From Pseudovibrio denitrificans JCM 12308 (GTDB lineage: Bacteria > Pseudomonadota > Alphaproteobacteria > Rhizobiales > Stappiaceae): a DNA stretch of 64,000 bases. The translations under genes were made by a program, and so were the position numbers. The notes under the pieces are model-generated. The model saw only the letters and a program-made list of their open reading frames with translations, searched no databases and was not told where the DNA came from. Location: contig NZ_BAZK01000008.1 of NCBI RefSeq assembly GCF_001310815.1, forward strand, positions 186,001 to 250,000, in the 5' to 3' direction. Positions 49,601 to 59,759 of the stretch are shown in pieces; the first letter of the stretch is position 1; each line of letters opens with the position of its first letter.

Positions 49601-52600
49601 CTCCTAAGTGCCCGTTGTACCTTTCAGTTCTGGATGAGTTTGAGACCTACCAGTTCTATTGGGAGTATGATCTTGCTTACTTCAGCAGGGAGGACATTGC
49701 GCAGCTGGAACAAGCCATGCTCGCTGGGTTATCTCAAGTAGAACTGGAAGAACCCGCAGGCGATATTTTGAAGACCGACAAGCAGCAACGGGCATCTCAT
49801 CTCAAAGGGGGTGATTTAGCCCTGCCACATAAAACAGTGGCAGCCTGGTTCCAAGATCAGGTTCTGCAAACACCTCATGCCTCTGCTCTGGCGTGGAAAG
49901 ATAACACACTAACTTATCAAGAGCTTGGCAAACTGACAGATACGCTCGTAGCACACCTGCAGTCTACGGGCGTTGGTGCTGTCGATCCGGCAGAGCCATT
50001 GCGTATCGCGCTCTACATGGATGCCTCTGCCGAGTACATCATTGCGCTACTTGCTCTGACAAAGCTGGGCGTAACAGTCGTGCCGCTGGACCTCAGCTAT
50101 CCCCAAAAACTGCTGCAAGCCGTTGTCTCACAAGCCAAGCCAGTGGCAGTTCTCCATCAGGCAGGAGCACCCTACTCACCAGAGCTTCAACAGGGTGATC
50201 TCCTCCTAATTCCGGTGGAACTGGAAGACCTCAAAGCCCCTCAAGATGTAGCGGCTTGGGAACTCCCTGATAGCGGAAGACCGCTGTACACCCTGTTCAC
50301 CTCAGGTTCGACAGGCCACCCCAAAGGTGTAGACGTCTACAACGAAACACTCTGCAACTTGTTGCATTGGCAGCAAGAACAAGGAGAGCTACCCGCTGCA
50401 GAAAGAACCATGCAGTTCTCTAAGCTGGCCTTTGATGTTTCGTTTCAGGAGATATTTTCGACACTCTGCTCCGGTGGCTGTTTCCATGTCATTGATCCTG
50501 CCTGGCGGCAGGACATGCGATGCCTGCTGACATACATGTGCGACAACACCATTGAGCGCATCTATATGCCTTTTGTGGCTCTGGAGTTGTTCTGTGAAGC
50601 TGCTTTAACGTTCGAGATCTTCCCAGCTGCCTTAAAGAACGTGGTGACAGCGGGCGAACAACTTTATTGCACCAGAGCTCTGCGCGATTTCTTCACCAAA
50701 CTGCCTCAGGCTTCCTTGCACAATCACTACGGCCCAACAGAAACCCATGTGGTCTGCGTGCATAGCTACATGGTTCTCCCGCAAACTGGCCAACCCGTCC
50801 TCCTATTGGCAACCCTATAGCCAACACGGAGATCTTGCTTGTCGACGACAGCTACCAACCCCTTGCTCCTGACGAACCGGGCCATCTCCTCATTGGCGGC
50901 CAATGGGTCCGTCACTGCTATTTGCACAACGCAGAGTTAAACGAAGACCAGTTCGTTGAACTCCACCTAAATGGCAGCTCTGGCCGATCACAGCTTTACT
51001 ACAAAACAGGCGATATTGGCGTTCTAGATAAGACTGGCCGCCTGAACTATCAGGGCCGTCATGATCATCAGGTGAAAATCTCTGGCCATCGGGTCGAACT
51101 TGGCCAGCTGGAAATGTCTCTCATCGATCACGGTGCAGTTGAACAGGCGTCCGTTGTGTTCGATGGAGAGCACAAAAAATTGCACGCCTATGTCAGCCTT
51201 CGGGACAGTTCCATCAGTGCAGATGATCTTGACCGCCACCTTTCAACCCGGCTTCCAGATTACATCCGTATCGACGAGTTCAGGCAGATCGAAAACTGGC
51301 CGCGCACGCCAAGTGGCAAGATCGATCAGAGAGCGTTGAAGCTGTGTGATTGGACTCTGCTTGAAACGAAGAAACGCAAAAAACACGCAAAAAACGCAAA
51401 CCAACGTACAAACCAACTCATCACGGCATTTGAAGATGTTGTCGGCTCTCCAATCTCTGCAGATCAAACTTTCTTCGAAGCTGGTTGCTCATCTCTGCAG
51501 CTGATGCGTTACCAAATGCATCTGAGCAAGGAGTTAGGCGTGAAGGTGAGTATTGCTGAGCTGTTCCGCCACGTGACACCTGCTAAACTGGCGGAACACA
51601 TTGAAAAGGATGGTGAAACGGAGCAGTCGAGCAGCAAAGAGCAAGCACCTCAGAGCGCGGATAAAGTTGCCATCATCGGCATGGCACTCAGAGTTCCAGG
51701 CGCAGATAATCTTGCAGAGTTCTGGTCCATGATGCTCGAAAACCGAAGTGGTATCGAACATTTCACCCCGGATAATCCTGGTTTCGTTGGCGCCCGAAGC
51801 CAGATGAGCGAAATGCTGTCGTTTGATCCGGAGTACTTCTGCATCAGCCCCCGCGAAGCCGCGCTCATGGATCCGCAGCAACGCCATTTCATGATGAGCT
51901 GCGTACATGCTCTTGAAAACGCTGGTATTTCTCCTCACCACAACGACCAGAACATCGGCGTTATTGCAAGCTGTGGTGAAACAACCTACTACCACGCCGC
52001 CCTCCGTTCAGCCTCCTCTATCGCCCTTCCCGACAAGTTCCAAATGGCCTTGCACCACGAGAAAGACTTCCTCGCAACGAAGGTTGCCTTTCAGCTTGAT
52101 CTCAAAGGCCCAGCCATAACGTTACAAGCTGCTTGCGGTAGTTCACTGGTTGGCATTCACAGTGCTGCAGGTATGCTTAAAAATGGCGAATGCGATGTTA
52201 TGCTTGCAGGCGGTGTCCTTGTCGATCCCGACATGACAGAGGGCTATAAGTATCAGTCACAGCACATCTTTTCCAAGGACGGCAACTGCGCACCCTTCAG
52301 CGATAATGCCAGCGGAACCATTGGTGCAAGCGGTGTAGGTGTCATGGTCCTGAAGTGCCTGGACCGCGCTCTAGCCGACGGAGATCGCATTTACGCAGTT
52401 ATTGAAGGATCAGCCATCAACAACGATGGACGGTCCAAAATGAGCTATACTTCTCCGTCTGTTTCCGGTCAGGAGAAGGTCATCCGACAAGCTCTTGCAA
52501 ATGCTGGCTTAAGCGGCGATCAAATCGGTTACGTCGAAGCTCATGGAACAGGGACACAACTGGGCGATCCCATTGAAGTACAAGCACTTTCCAATGCCTA

Positions 52601-55596
52601 TGGCAAACTTACAGAAGGTTCCTGTGCACTTTCATCCGTTAAAAGCCAGATTGGACATCTAGGAGCCGGTGCCGGCGTTCTTGGCCTCATTAGAGCAGCG
52701 CTCTCGGTTTACCATGGATACTTGCCCCCAAATCTTGGTTTTGATCGTCCCAATCCAGAACTGGGTTTGGATGAAAAAGGCTTTTATGTTCCGCCTGTTG
52801 GCAAGCCCTGGGAAAGCCCTGAACCCCGTTATGCAGGCGTAAGCAGCTTTGGGATTGGCGGCACCAACACACATGTTGTCTTAGGTCAAGCCTCGCAACA
52901 ACCGGAGATTGAAGCAATTACTCCGCTACGTAACAACAGCTCGTCTCCCTCCAACACCGCTAACCGGCAAAGCACGCCGCCACCGTGGGATCATCCGGGC
53001 TATAGCTTCAACCTTCGACAGTTTACTGTTTTCGAACAGGATTTTTCCCAAACCCAAGAGAACATCAACCTCCCTAAGCGGCTTCCAGAAAGCGAATGCT
53101 CAGTCAAATGGTCTGGCAGCCAGTGTGCCGGATCGAAAGCAGCAAAGCTGGCAAAGTTCCAAGAACGGCAGTTGTATTACTGGACGCAAACAGCAACCCT
53201 GATGATCTATTGCCACTCAATGAAGTCTATAAACAGGTTGTTCCTGCCTTCATTGAAGGCCAAGCTTTTGCTTCAGTCTCAGGCAACCTGTCAGTAAATC
53301 CATTCTGCAAGAACTCCGTGGAGCAGCTTATGGAGCGGCTCTCAAATATGGATCTGGAAGAAGTAGACTGGATACATTCCCTTCCGCTCTTTTACAGGGG
53401 GACAGGAGATAAACTGGCTGACCTCCAGCAAGCTCAAAGCGTCTGCCTCGATAGCCTGACTTATCTTCTTCAAGCTCAGCAAGAATGCGATCTGAAAATT
53501 TCCAGAATATGCTTGCTCTCCAGTAGAGCTTTGCCGGTGTTCGGTACCGTCGAACAGCCTCTGCATGGCATGCTTGCAGGTCCATTATCAGTTATTCCTC
53601 AAGAGTTTGGTATTCAAACTCTGTGGTTGGACGTTGAAGATACTCCGCCCGATACAGGGTGGTCTGAAGTTGCCTTTGCACTCTCACTTCAAGAACAAGG
53701 CAAAGAGCGTCTTGCATTGCGAAATGGTTTTGCTTGGCAGTCCGAAACCTCTACTTTGCCCACAAACAACCAAACTACCGCCATTGCTGAAGTAGAAAAA
53801 GCAGGTCTCTTCGTGGTGACCGGTGGTAGTGGTGCGATCGGAACTCAGGTTTGCAAGAGTTTACTGTCTGACCCTCAATCTCAAGTCGCAATCGTTTCAC
53901 GCAATCCGAGTGTCCCAGCAGACTTATTGCAAGAGATCTCCAGAATACATCTGATCAAAGCAGACATAGGAAACCCTGATACTTGGGCAACGACTTTAGA
54001 TAGCATCGCAGAGATAAACTTACCCATTACCGAGATCATCCATGCATCAGGTGTCAGTGAAGGAAACCTGATCTCGTTTCGAGACCCTGCTGAAACTCAC
54101 AAGAAGATGCGTTCAAAGTACGAGGGAAGTATTTTTGTCGAGCACTTTATTGAGAGATTCCAGCCAACAAGGGCTATTTACTGCTCATCCATGTCTGCCG
54201 TTCTTGGTGGAGCTGGCCAGCTCGACTACGCCTCCTCTAACGCTTTGATGGACAGTTATGCGTATTTCAGGAATCGAGCAGCACCTCACACAGTGAGAAC
54301 GGCCATCAATTGGGAAATCTGGAATGAGAGCGGAATGGCTGTTTCTGCTGAGTTACACGATGAACGTCATCAGCAACATCTGAAGGTTGGGCTATCAAAT
54401 GACGAAGGACGGCGTATCTTCTCTCAGATACGGACGGCATCTCTCCCGCAAGTCCTGGTTAGCACTTGCAACATTGAAGACTCTCAATACTTCTATCGAT
54501 CTCTGATCGGATATAATCTTGAAAACACATCTGATAGTGCTGAGACAAAACTCACTTCCATTCAAAATCAAACAGAAACTCTTTTACTAGAGCAGCTTGG
54601 GCTTAATCAGATCGATCATGACGAGTGCTCCATGATCTGGGGATGGACTCCCTTACTCTTCTCGATCTTGTGGGTTTGCTTGAGAAATACGGCGTCCGGT
54701 TGTTACTTTCTCAAGTTCCTAGAAACTCCTCTCTAAGACAGATTATGGAGTTGGTTGAACAGCAGCTTGAGGTCAAGCCTAACTCCAACAAGACCACATG
54801 GTCTGATGCTATAGCTGTGCATGAATGGCAGGCTGGATATGATGACGAGACCGTTGTTCTCATACATCCGGTTGGTGGTGATGTGGAAGCCTATCGTGAA
54901 CTGGCGGCAAAACTTCCTGATACCGCTCAGATCCTTGTCATAACTGACCCTCACCACAGTAACCCCGACCTCACGGAAATCAGTCTAAAAGAAAGAGCAA
55001 GGGTTTACGCCGATGCCTTAATCAAAAACCTAGCAAAACAACGAGTTCATTTGATCGGCTGGTCATTTGGGGCATGGGTCGCACACGAAATTGCACTCTA
55101 TTTACATGACAAGTCAGGTATCTCTGGCCAGTTGACATTGATTGATCCGCCAGCCCCAAACTCAAGCGCAGATCTGCAGCAGCTAAGCGAACATGAAATT
55201 GAGCAGATATTCTTAAAGGAGCTGAGCGAAAAATGGGGAGCCGATAACGTCCAATCTAGCGAAGAGAGCATGCGCGGAGAACAACACGAGTATCGGGCAG
55301 CTCTTGTCCGCTGTACATCCTCTAACATCAAGGCGATGGTCAATCACCAAATGCGCCCGGTTCCTTCCTGGAAAGCGAATGTGATTTTGGCATCTGAAAC
55401 TGCCGAAGGGTTGAATGAAAACCAAAACACCAGCGCAAACAACCGGATAAGTTGGCTTGAAGTTCTTCCAAATCTACAGAACTGGAAGGTTATTGAGGCC
55501 GATCACTACTCCATAATGAGGGGTGAGGCGCTAGATGACGTGCTCAGTATCATGGACTTGCTCGATACACGCGAGTTGATAAGAATGGAAGGGTGA
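46622..55596 (+). CDS. Hybrid NRPS-PKS 4 (A-T / C-A-T / KS-KR-T-TE, no AT), four frameshifts
   Basis: Five frames (46622-47869, about 47870-50820, about 50800-53100, 53096-54736, 54625-55596) make one 2992-residue enzyme when one base is restored near each of 47867, 50798, 53097 (giving PESEWLSQMVWQPV) and 54632. The order is A8, T8 (AGGDSLKA), C9 (HHIVLDGWS), A9, T9 (AGCSSLQ), KS (51.66-52.90 kb; active Cys in QAACGSSL, His in EAHGTGTQLGD and KSQIGHLGAG), KR (GGSGAIG; catalytic SSMSAVLG...YASSN), T10 (LGMDSLT) and TE (GWSFGAW). No acyltransferase motif lies between KS and KR. Hand-read codes are DAFFLGITFK (Ile/Val) and DVQYVAHVVK (Pro). It starts eight bases after NRPS3, yet has its own initiating A-T and its own release domain. 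Its 3' end overlaps the convergent PPTase gene by 66 bases. Confidence 0.9.
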
Positions 55597-56298
55597 GAGA
55601 ACATCTATAACTGTAACACCTGGGTCAACAGCAAGAGTACAGCTGTAACCTTTCCAGCGAAGAGGAACATCAAACAGCGCCATGGATAGAGCTTCAGAAG
55701 TAATGGTCGGTTGGTGCTGAGATAACTTCACATCAAGCGAACGAAGATCATCTCGAAGCCCTTCACCGGTCGCCTTCAATACGGCTTCTTTACGGGTCCA
55801 GCAACGATAAAACATCTCATTTCGCTCCTGTTCGAAGCACCTTGCAAGCGCTCTACGCTCAGCCGGATGACAAACAGCAGCTATCAGATCAGTTGATTGA
55901 TTATCTGAGCGGATCAACTCGATATCAACGCCCAAAGGCTCCCTGCGAGCAAATGCAACAGCAACCAATCCGCCAGAGTGGCTTATGTTGAACGCTGGAT
56001 AGCCATTTATGTAGGGCTTGCCTCGATCTCTAATCGCAAAAGGCTCAAGAGGAATCGTAGCTTTGAGCGTAGTTCGAACAATAAAGCGGCCCAACTCATA
56101 TGCTCGCCTGTCTCGAATAAACCGATAGCGTGCACTTCTTTCTTTTTCTTCCTCGGTCAACATGCAGTCATCCGGAAATGGAAACTCTATCGGCACGAGA
56201 ACCAGCAACACCCTTTTGATCTCATAGCAATGTTGCCACTTCCACCTCAGAGTTTGAAACCATTCTTGAGCGCTTTTCGCAGAAATTGAAATGGGCAC
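55531..56298 (-). CDS. Sfp-type 4'-phosphopantetheinyl transferase
   Basis: This 255-residue enzyme moves phosphopantetheine from coenzyme A to the serine of each carrier domain, turning the megasynthases on. The magnesium-binding GVDIEL (about residue 130) and CWTRKEAVLKATGEGL (about 175-190) are clear, as is the N-terminal FNISHSGG. The start is a GTG at 56298, only six bases after the type II thioesterase stop, so the two are co-transcribed. The last 66 bases overlap the 3' end of the NRPS4 gene on the other strand. Ten carrier domains in the cluster are its likely clients. Confidence 0.93.
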   Translation of the reverse strand: MPISISAKSAQEWFQTLRWKWQHCYEIKRVLLVLVPIEFPFPDDCMLTEEEKERSARYRFIRDRRAYELGRFIVRTTLKATIPLEPFAIRDRGKPYINGYPAFNISHSGGLVAVAFARREPLGVDIELIRSDNQSTDLIAAVCHPAERRALARCFEQERNEMFYRCWTRKEAVLKATGEGLRDDLRSLDVKLSQHQPTITSEALSMALFDVPLRWKGYSCTLAVDPGVTVIDVLSPFHSYQLACIEQVHDTEHVI

Positions 56299-56304
56299 AG
56301 TATT

Positions 56305-57090
56305 TTACGCCAGCTGCAAGGTTGCGGGTTGAGACATCTGATGGACCACGTTTGCAGCGTGCTCTCTTATCTGATCAAGTACCTTGATCGGACATTCTTC
56401 AATAAAGAAATGTCCACCTTCCACGTCGTCAATAACTACGATTTCAGAGCTCAAAGTCGTCCAATCTTCCACTTTACTCCGCTCGACAATTTGGTCTTCA
56501 CATCCTGCAAAAGCAAAAATGGGGGACTTAACCTTCCAAGGGGCACGTGGCCGATAAGATTCGCAGAGCTTAAAATCACTGGTGATCGCAGGTAGCAATA
56601 AGCTCACCAACTCATCATGCTCAGCGATCTGCTTAAAGTCAGGATTAAACAAGATGAGCTCTTCAATCATTTCCTCTCGTGTACATCCTTCAAGGAACGG
56701 AAGGCTTCTTGGAGCAAACGGAGAGGCTGAAGCCAGCACAAACAGCGCTGTTGGTTTAAGATGATGTTGCTTGGCAAGACTGAGAGCCAACTCATAAGCA
56801 ATCCATCCGCCCATACTGGACCCAAGCAGCGCAAATGGAGCTTCACCGAACTGCTCAATCTCTTGAGCTAACTGATCGACAACCTCTTCCATACAATTGA
56901 TTGATGGGTCTCTAAATCGAACTCCACGGCCAGGAAACTTCGCTGGCATCACGTTCACCTGATCACCAAGCGGCACCTTCCATCGGTTGTACAAGCTCGT
57001 ATCGCCCCCTGCCTGAGGCAGGCAAACCAAGTTCAGCTTATTCGGATGGGCCTCTGCATCAAACCAAGGAGAAGGCATCAGAAAACTCAT
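56305..57090 (-). CDS. Type II thioesterase (NRPS editing)
   Basis: This 261-residue alpha/beta hydrolase starts with CLPQAGGDTSLYNRW, the typical N-terminus of GrsT/RifR-like thioesterases. The nucleophile elbow is GSSMGGWIAYELA (about residue 92) and the histidine is in EGGHFFIEE near 235. Such enzymes remove wrong or stalled acyl groups from carrier domains and raise product yield. It is transcribed first in a two-gene minus-strand operon with the phosphopantetheinyl transferase, at the right border of the cluster. It adds a third thioesterase to the two fused TE domains. Confidence 0.93.
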   Translation of the reverse strand: MSFLMPSPWFDAEAHPNKLNLVCLPQAGGDTSLYNRWKVPLGDQVNVMPAKFPGRGVRFRDPSINCMEEVVDQLAQEIEQFGEAPFALLGSSMGGWIAYELALSLAKQHHLKPTALFVLASASPFAPRSLPFLEGCTREEMIEELILFNPDFKQIAEHDELVSLLLPAITSDFKLCESYRPRAPWKVKSPIFAFAGCEDQIVERSKVEDWTTLSSEIVVIDDVEGGHFFIEECPIKVLDQIREHAANVVHQMSQPATLQLA

Positions 57091-57316
57091 TTAAAACCAT
57101 CAACCTAGTCAAACTCAATGCTTTGAGTATTGCGTGGTTTGATATGAGGTCGAGTGAATAATCACTTTAGGTCAACGAACTTGGTAACTGCCCAAATGCA
57201 CACGCAAGTTGAGCAACAAAACTGACTATGCTTAACAGTCCGCAACAACCCTCAACCCTCTTTAACACTTCTCCCCTACGCTTCCGGTTCAAATCAAATG
57301 CCCATAGGTGAAGAGA

Positions 57317-58150
57317 ATGTGTGATGCGTGTGTGATGGAGGTGGTGAAGGGGCGGTTGTCGCGGAGGGGGTTTTTGAGTGGGGCTGTGGCTTCTGCGGCA
57401 GGCGGGGCGGTGTTGAGTGCATCGGCGCTTTCTGCGACTGCGAATGTGTTGCCGGAGAGTGTTTCGTTTTCCAATGTGATTGACCTGACACAGACGCTGA
57501 CACCGGACTTTCCCACGTTTGAGGGCGGGCCTGCTTTTGGAGAGAGTTACGAGTATACCTTTGCTAAAGACGGGCTGAACCTGAAGACTTTGCACTACCA
57601 CGAGCATGTGGGCACGCACTTTGATGCGCCGATTCATTTCAGCAAGGATGGGCAGTCCATTGATGAGATTCCCATTGAAAAGTTCGTCTGCCCTCTGGCG
57701 GTGATTGATGTGCGGGATCAGGCGGCGAACAATGCTGACTACCGTGTTATGCCAGAAGATATTCTGAAGTATGAGCAACAGCATGGCCGCATTCCGGATA
57801 GGGCCTGCGTGGCGATGCTATCCGGCTGGCCGCAATATGTGGGAACGGAGAAGTATCGCGGGGAAGACAGCAAAGGTCTGCTTCATTTCTCTGGGTTTCA
57901 TGAGGAAACAGCTCAGTTCCTGATCAATGAGCGCAGTGTTTATGGGCTTGGGGTAGACACCCTCTCCATAGATTATGGACCGACAAAGGATTTTCCCGTG
58001 CACTATCTGTGGCTTGGGTCCGGGCGGTATGGCATTGAGAACCTCACCAATCTGGATCGGGTGCCCTTGGCAGGCGCGACGATCATTGCTGGAGCGCCGA
58101 AATTTAAAGGCGGGACCGGCGGTCCGGGGCGGGTTCTGGCCGTTTACTGA
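57317..58150 (+). CDS. Tat-exported cyclase-family (kynurenine formamidase-like) metal hydrolase
   Basis: From ATG 57317 (a GTG at 57308 is possible) the product has 277 residues. It begins MCDACVMEVVKGRLSRRGFL, with the twin-arginine SRRGFL followed by an Ala-rich stretch, so export in folded form is likely. The metal-binding signature HEHVGTHFDAPIHF (about residue 95) defines the cyclase family, whose members include arylformamidases and polyketide-type cyclases. The C-terminal GAPKFKGGTGGPGRVLAVY is also typical. It stands 218 bases from the cluster's thioesterase gene and is divergent from it. A link to the peptide is possible but unsupported; general amide or lactone hydrolysis is equally likely. 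Confidence 0.82.
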   Translation: MCDACVMEVVKGRLSRRGFLSGAVASAAGGAVLSASALSATANVLPESVSFSNVIDLTQTLTPDFPTFEGGPAFGESYEYTFAKDGLNLKTLHYHEHVGTHFDAPIHFSKDGQSIDEIPIEKFVCPLAVIDVRDQAANNADYRVMPEDILKYEQQHGRIPDRACVAMLSGWPQYVGTEKYRGEDSKGLLHFSGFHEETAQFLINERSVYGLGVDTLSIDYGPTKDFPVHYLWLGSGRYGIENLTNLDRVPLAGATIIAGAPKFKGGTGGPGRVLAVY

Positions 58151-58153
58151 TGC

Positions 58154-58186
58154 AAAAAAGGAGAGCGGCCCTCGCCTGCTCTCCTT
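58154..58186 (-). terminator. Rho-independent terminator of the metallo-hydrolase gene
   Basis: AAGGAGAGC (58158-58166) and GCTCTCCTT (58178-58186) form a perfect nine-base stem. On the minus strand it is followed by TTTTTT (58159-58154), right after the stop of the minus-strand gene at 58195. The same hairpin can serve the convergent plus-strand gene, though without a T-run on that side. Confidence 0.85.
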
Positions 58187-58194
58187 CTGAACTG

Positions 58195-59412
58195 TCAGTT
58201 TGACGGGCGAGAGGCCACTTGGGGCTCACCGCTGTTCATCTCTTTGGCACGTTTGACGATTTCTTCTACACGCGTTGCCCAGATTGGACGCTCTTCTGCG
58301 GTTTTCCATGGCACCTGAGGCCACCATGCTGTGTTGGAGACCACCTGCCCCGGCTCAACAGAACCACCCGGCAGCGGCACAGCCAGATCAACACCATATT
58401 TTTCAGCGGCAACCATCACCCGCTCAACAGGTTCTGTCCAGTTGTGGGAGGACAGGTCAAATAGGCCCCAGTGAACCGGCAGCATGGTTTTGCCCTTCAC
58501 CAGTTTGTGGGCCAGAACGGCTTGTTCCGGGCCGAGATGCGTGTCCTTCCAAAGTGGGTTGTAAGCGCCGGTCTCGATCACCGTCAGATCAAACGGGCCG
58601 AGGCGTTCGCCAATCTCCTCAAAGCGATCATGCATGCCGGTGTCACCGGAATAGAACACGGCGTGCTCAAGACCATTGAAGGCCCAGCCTGCCCAGAGCG
58701 TTGCGTTGACATCGCTGAAGGTGACAGAGCGACCAGAGCGGTGGCGGGAGGGTGTGGCGGTCACGGTGGTCTCTTCCACCTTTGTAGATTGCCACCAGTC
58801 CAGCTCGGTGATGTCAGCGCTCGCGACGCCCCAGTATTCCAGATGAGATCCTACTCCAAGCGGGACGATCCATTTCACCCGCTTTTGGGCCAGCTTTTGG
58901 ACGGTTGCCATGTCCAGATGGTCGTAGTGATCGTGAGAGATCACCACCGCATCAATCTCAGGCAGGTCTTCCAGTGCGATCAGCGGATCATAGAAGCGCT
59001 CTACCCCTGCCCACGGCAATGGAGAGGCGCGCTTGCTCCAGACCGGGTCGATCAGGATACGTGTCTCTTCAAGCTCCACCAGGAGTGTGGAGTGGCCGAA
59101 CCAAGTGACGCGGGCACCGGACTCAGGCGGCGTGTTCAGGCGGTCACCGATGGTCTCGGTTGGAACAGGTTGCTGCGGGCGGTTGTGATCGGTCGGTTCT
59201 AAAATGAACTGACGGAAAATCTCGCTCAGTGGTCCGCGAACCATGGGAAGCTTGTTTGCAAAGCTGCCATCGGCCCATTGGTCAGACTGGGCCAGCTGTG
59301 CCTTGTGTTCCTCATCTGGCTTCTGCCCCATATTGGTGTAGGCACTGGCGTAAATCGCGCCAACTCCAACCACCACAACGCCCAGCACTCCACCGGCAAT
59401 TTTCTTAATCAT
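58195..59412 (-). CDS. Membrane-anchored metallo-beta-lactamase-fold hydrolase, NAPE-PLD/UlaG-like
   Basis: This 405-residue protein has an N-terminal hydrophobic segment (residues 5-25), either an uncleaved anchor or a signal peptide. The core shows the metal site SHDHYDHLDMATV (about residue 160), VTWFGHSTLLVEL before it, YSGDTGMHDRF, and the late histidine in LPVHWGLFDLS. The WFGHST start and spacing match the bacterial NAPE-PLD-like group. Such enzymes cleave phosphodiester or other ester bonds; the substrate here is unknown. It is a single gene with its own terminator and is divergent from the coiled-coil gene. Confidence 0.85.
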   Translation of the reverse strand: MIKKIAGGVLGVVVVGVGAIYASAYTNMGQKPDEEHKAQLAQSDQWADGSFANKLPMVRGPLSEIFRQFILEPTDHNRPQQPVPTETIGDRLNTPPESGARVTWFGHSTLLVELEETRILIDPVWSKRASPLPWAGVERFYDPLIALEDLPEIDAVVISHDHYDHLDMATVQKLAQKRVKWIVPLGVGSHLEYWGVASADITELDWWQSTKVEETTVTATPSRHRSGRSVTFSDVNATLWAGWAFNGLEHAVFYSGDTGMHDRFEEIGERLGPFDLTVIETGAYNPLWKDTHLGPEQAVLAHKLVKGKTMLPVHWGLFDLSSHNWTEPVERVMVAAEKYGVDLAVPLPGGSVEPGQVVSNTAWWPQVPWKTAEERPIWATRVEEIVKRAKEMNSGEPQVASRPSN

Positions 59413-59759
59413 TCTCTTTTTGCAATCTCTTACAGCCGAGCTTTTGGCGCTTTGCCAGCTCTTGTTGCCCTTCTCTCGCTGCTTAAACTAGGAAGCACGA
59501 AGTGTACATACCAGACGCATTTTGTAAATTTTGCACCTTGCCCTGCAAAACTGTGACGTCCATCACAAAATGCGGGTGCTGCAAGATGCGTTGATCACTC
59601 TAATACTCTTAGAGAAAATTCGCAGCAAAACATCGTGCATGGCTCAAGCTGCAGTTAACCGAACTGCTCATTTGACTGTATCTCCCTTAAGAATGCTCAG
59701 TATTTTGGCCTTATAGATGGTGAAAAGCCAAAGTATGCGCAGTCGTTTGGAGCATCTCG
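59413..59759. other. Divergent intergenic region
   Basis: These 347 bases carry no credible gene. They hold the promoters of the minus-strand metallo-hydrolase and the plus-strand coiled-coil gene, plus one CRP-like palindrome (annotated separately). The stretch is AT-rich around 59505-59540 and 59600-59710. Confidence 0.7.
59552..59567. promoter_or_regulatory. CRP/FNR-like palindrome TGTGA-N6-TCACA
   Basis: TGTGA at 59552-59556 and TCACA at 59563-59567, with a six-base spacer, match the full classical CRP half-sites and spacing. The site lies 140 bases upstream of the metallo-hydrolase start and 193 bases upstream of the coiled-coil gene start. A CRP/FNR-family regulator may act on either gene. 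Confidence 0.55.

Noticed and set aside
46622-55596. Five separate genes for A-T, C-A, KS, KR and TE proteins
   Set aside because: Each boundary falls inside a conserved domain and one restored base joins the parts exactly, so these are pieces of one gene.
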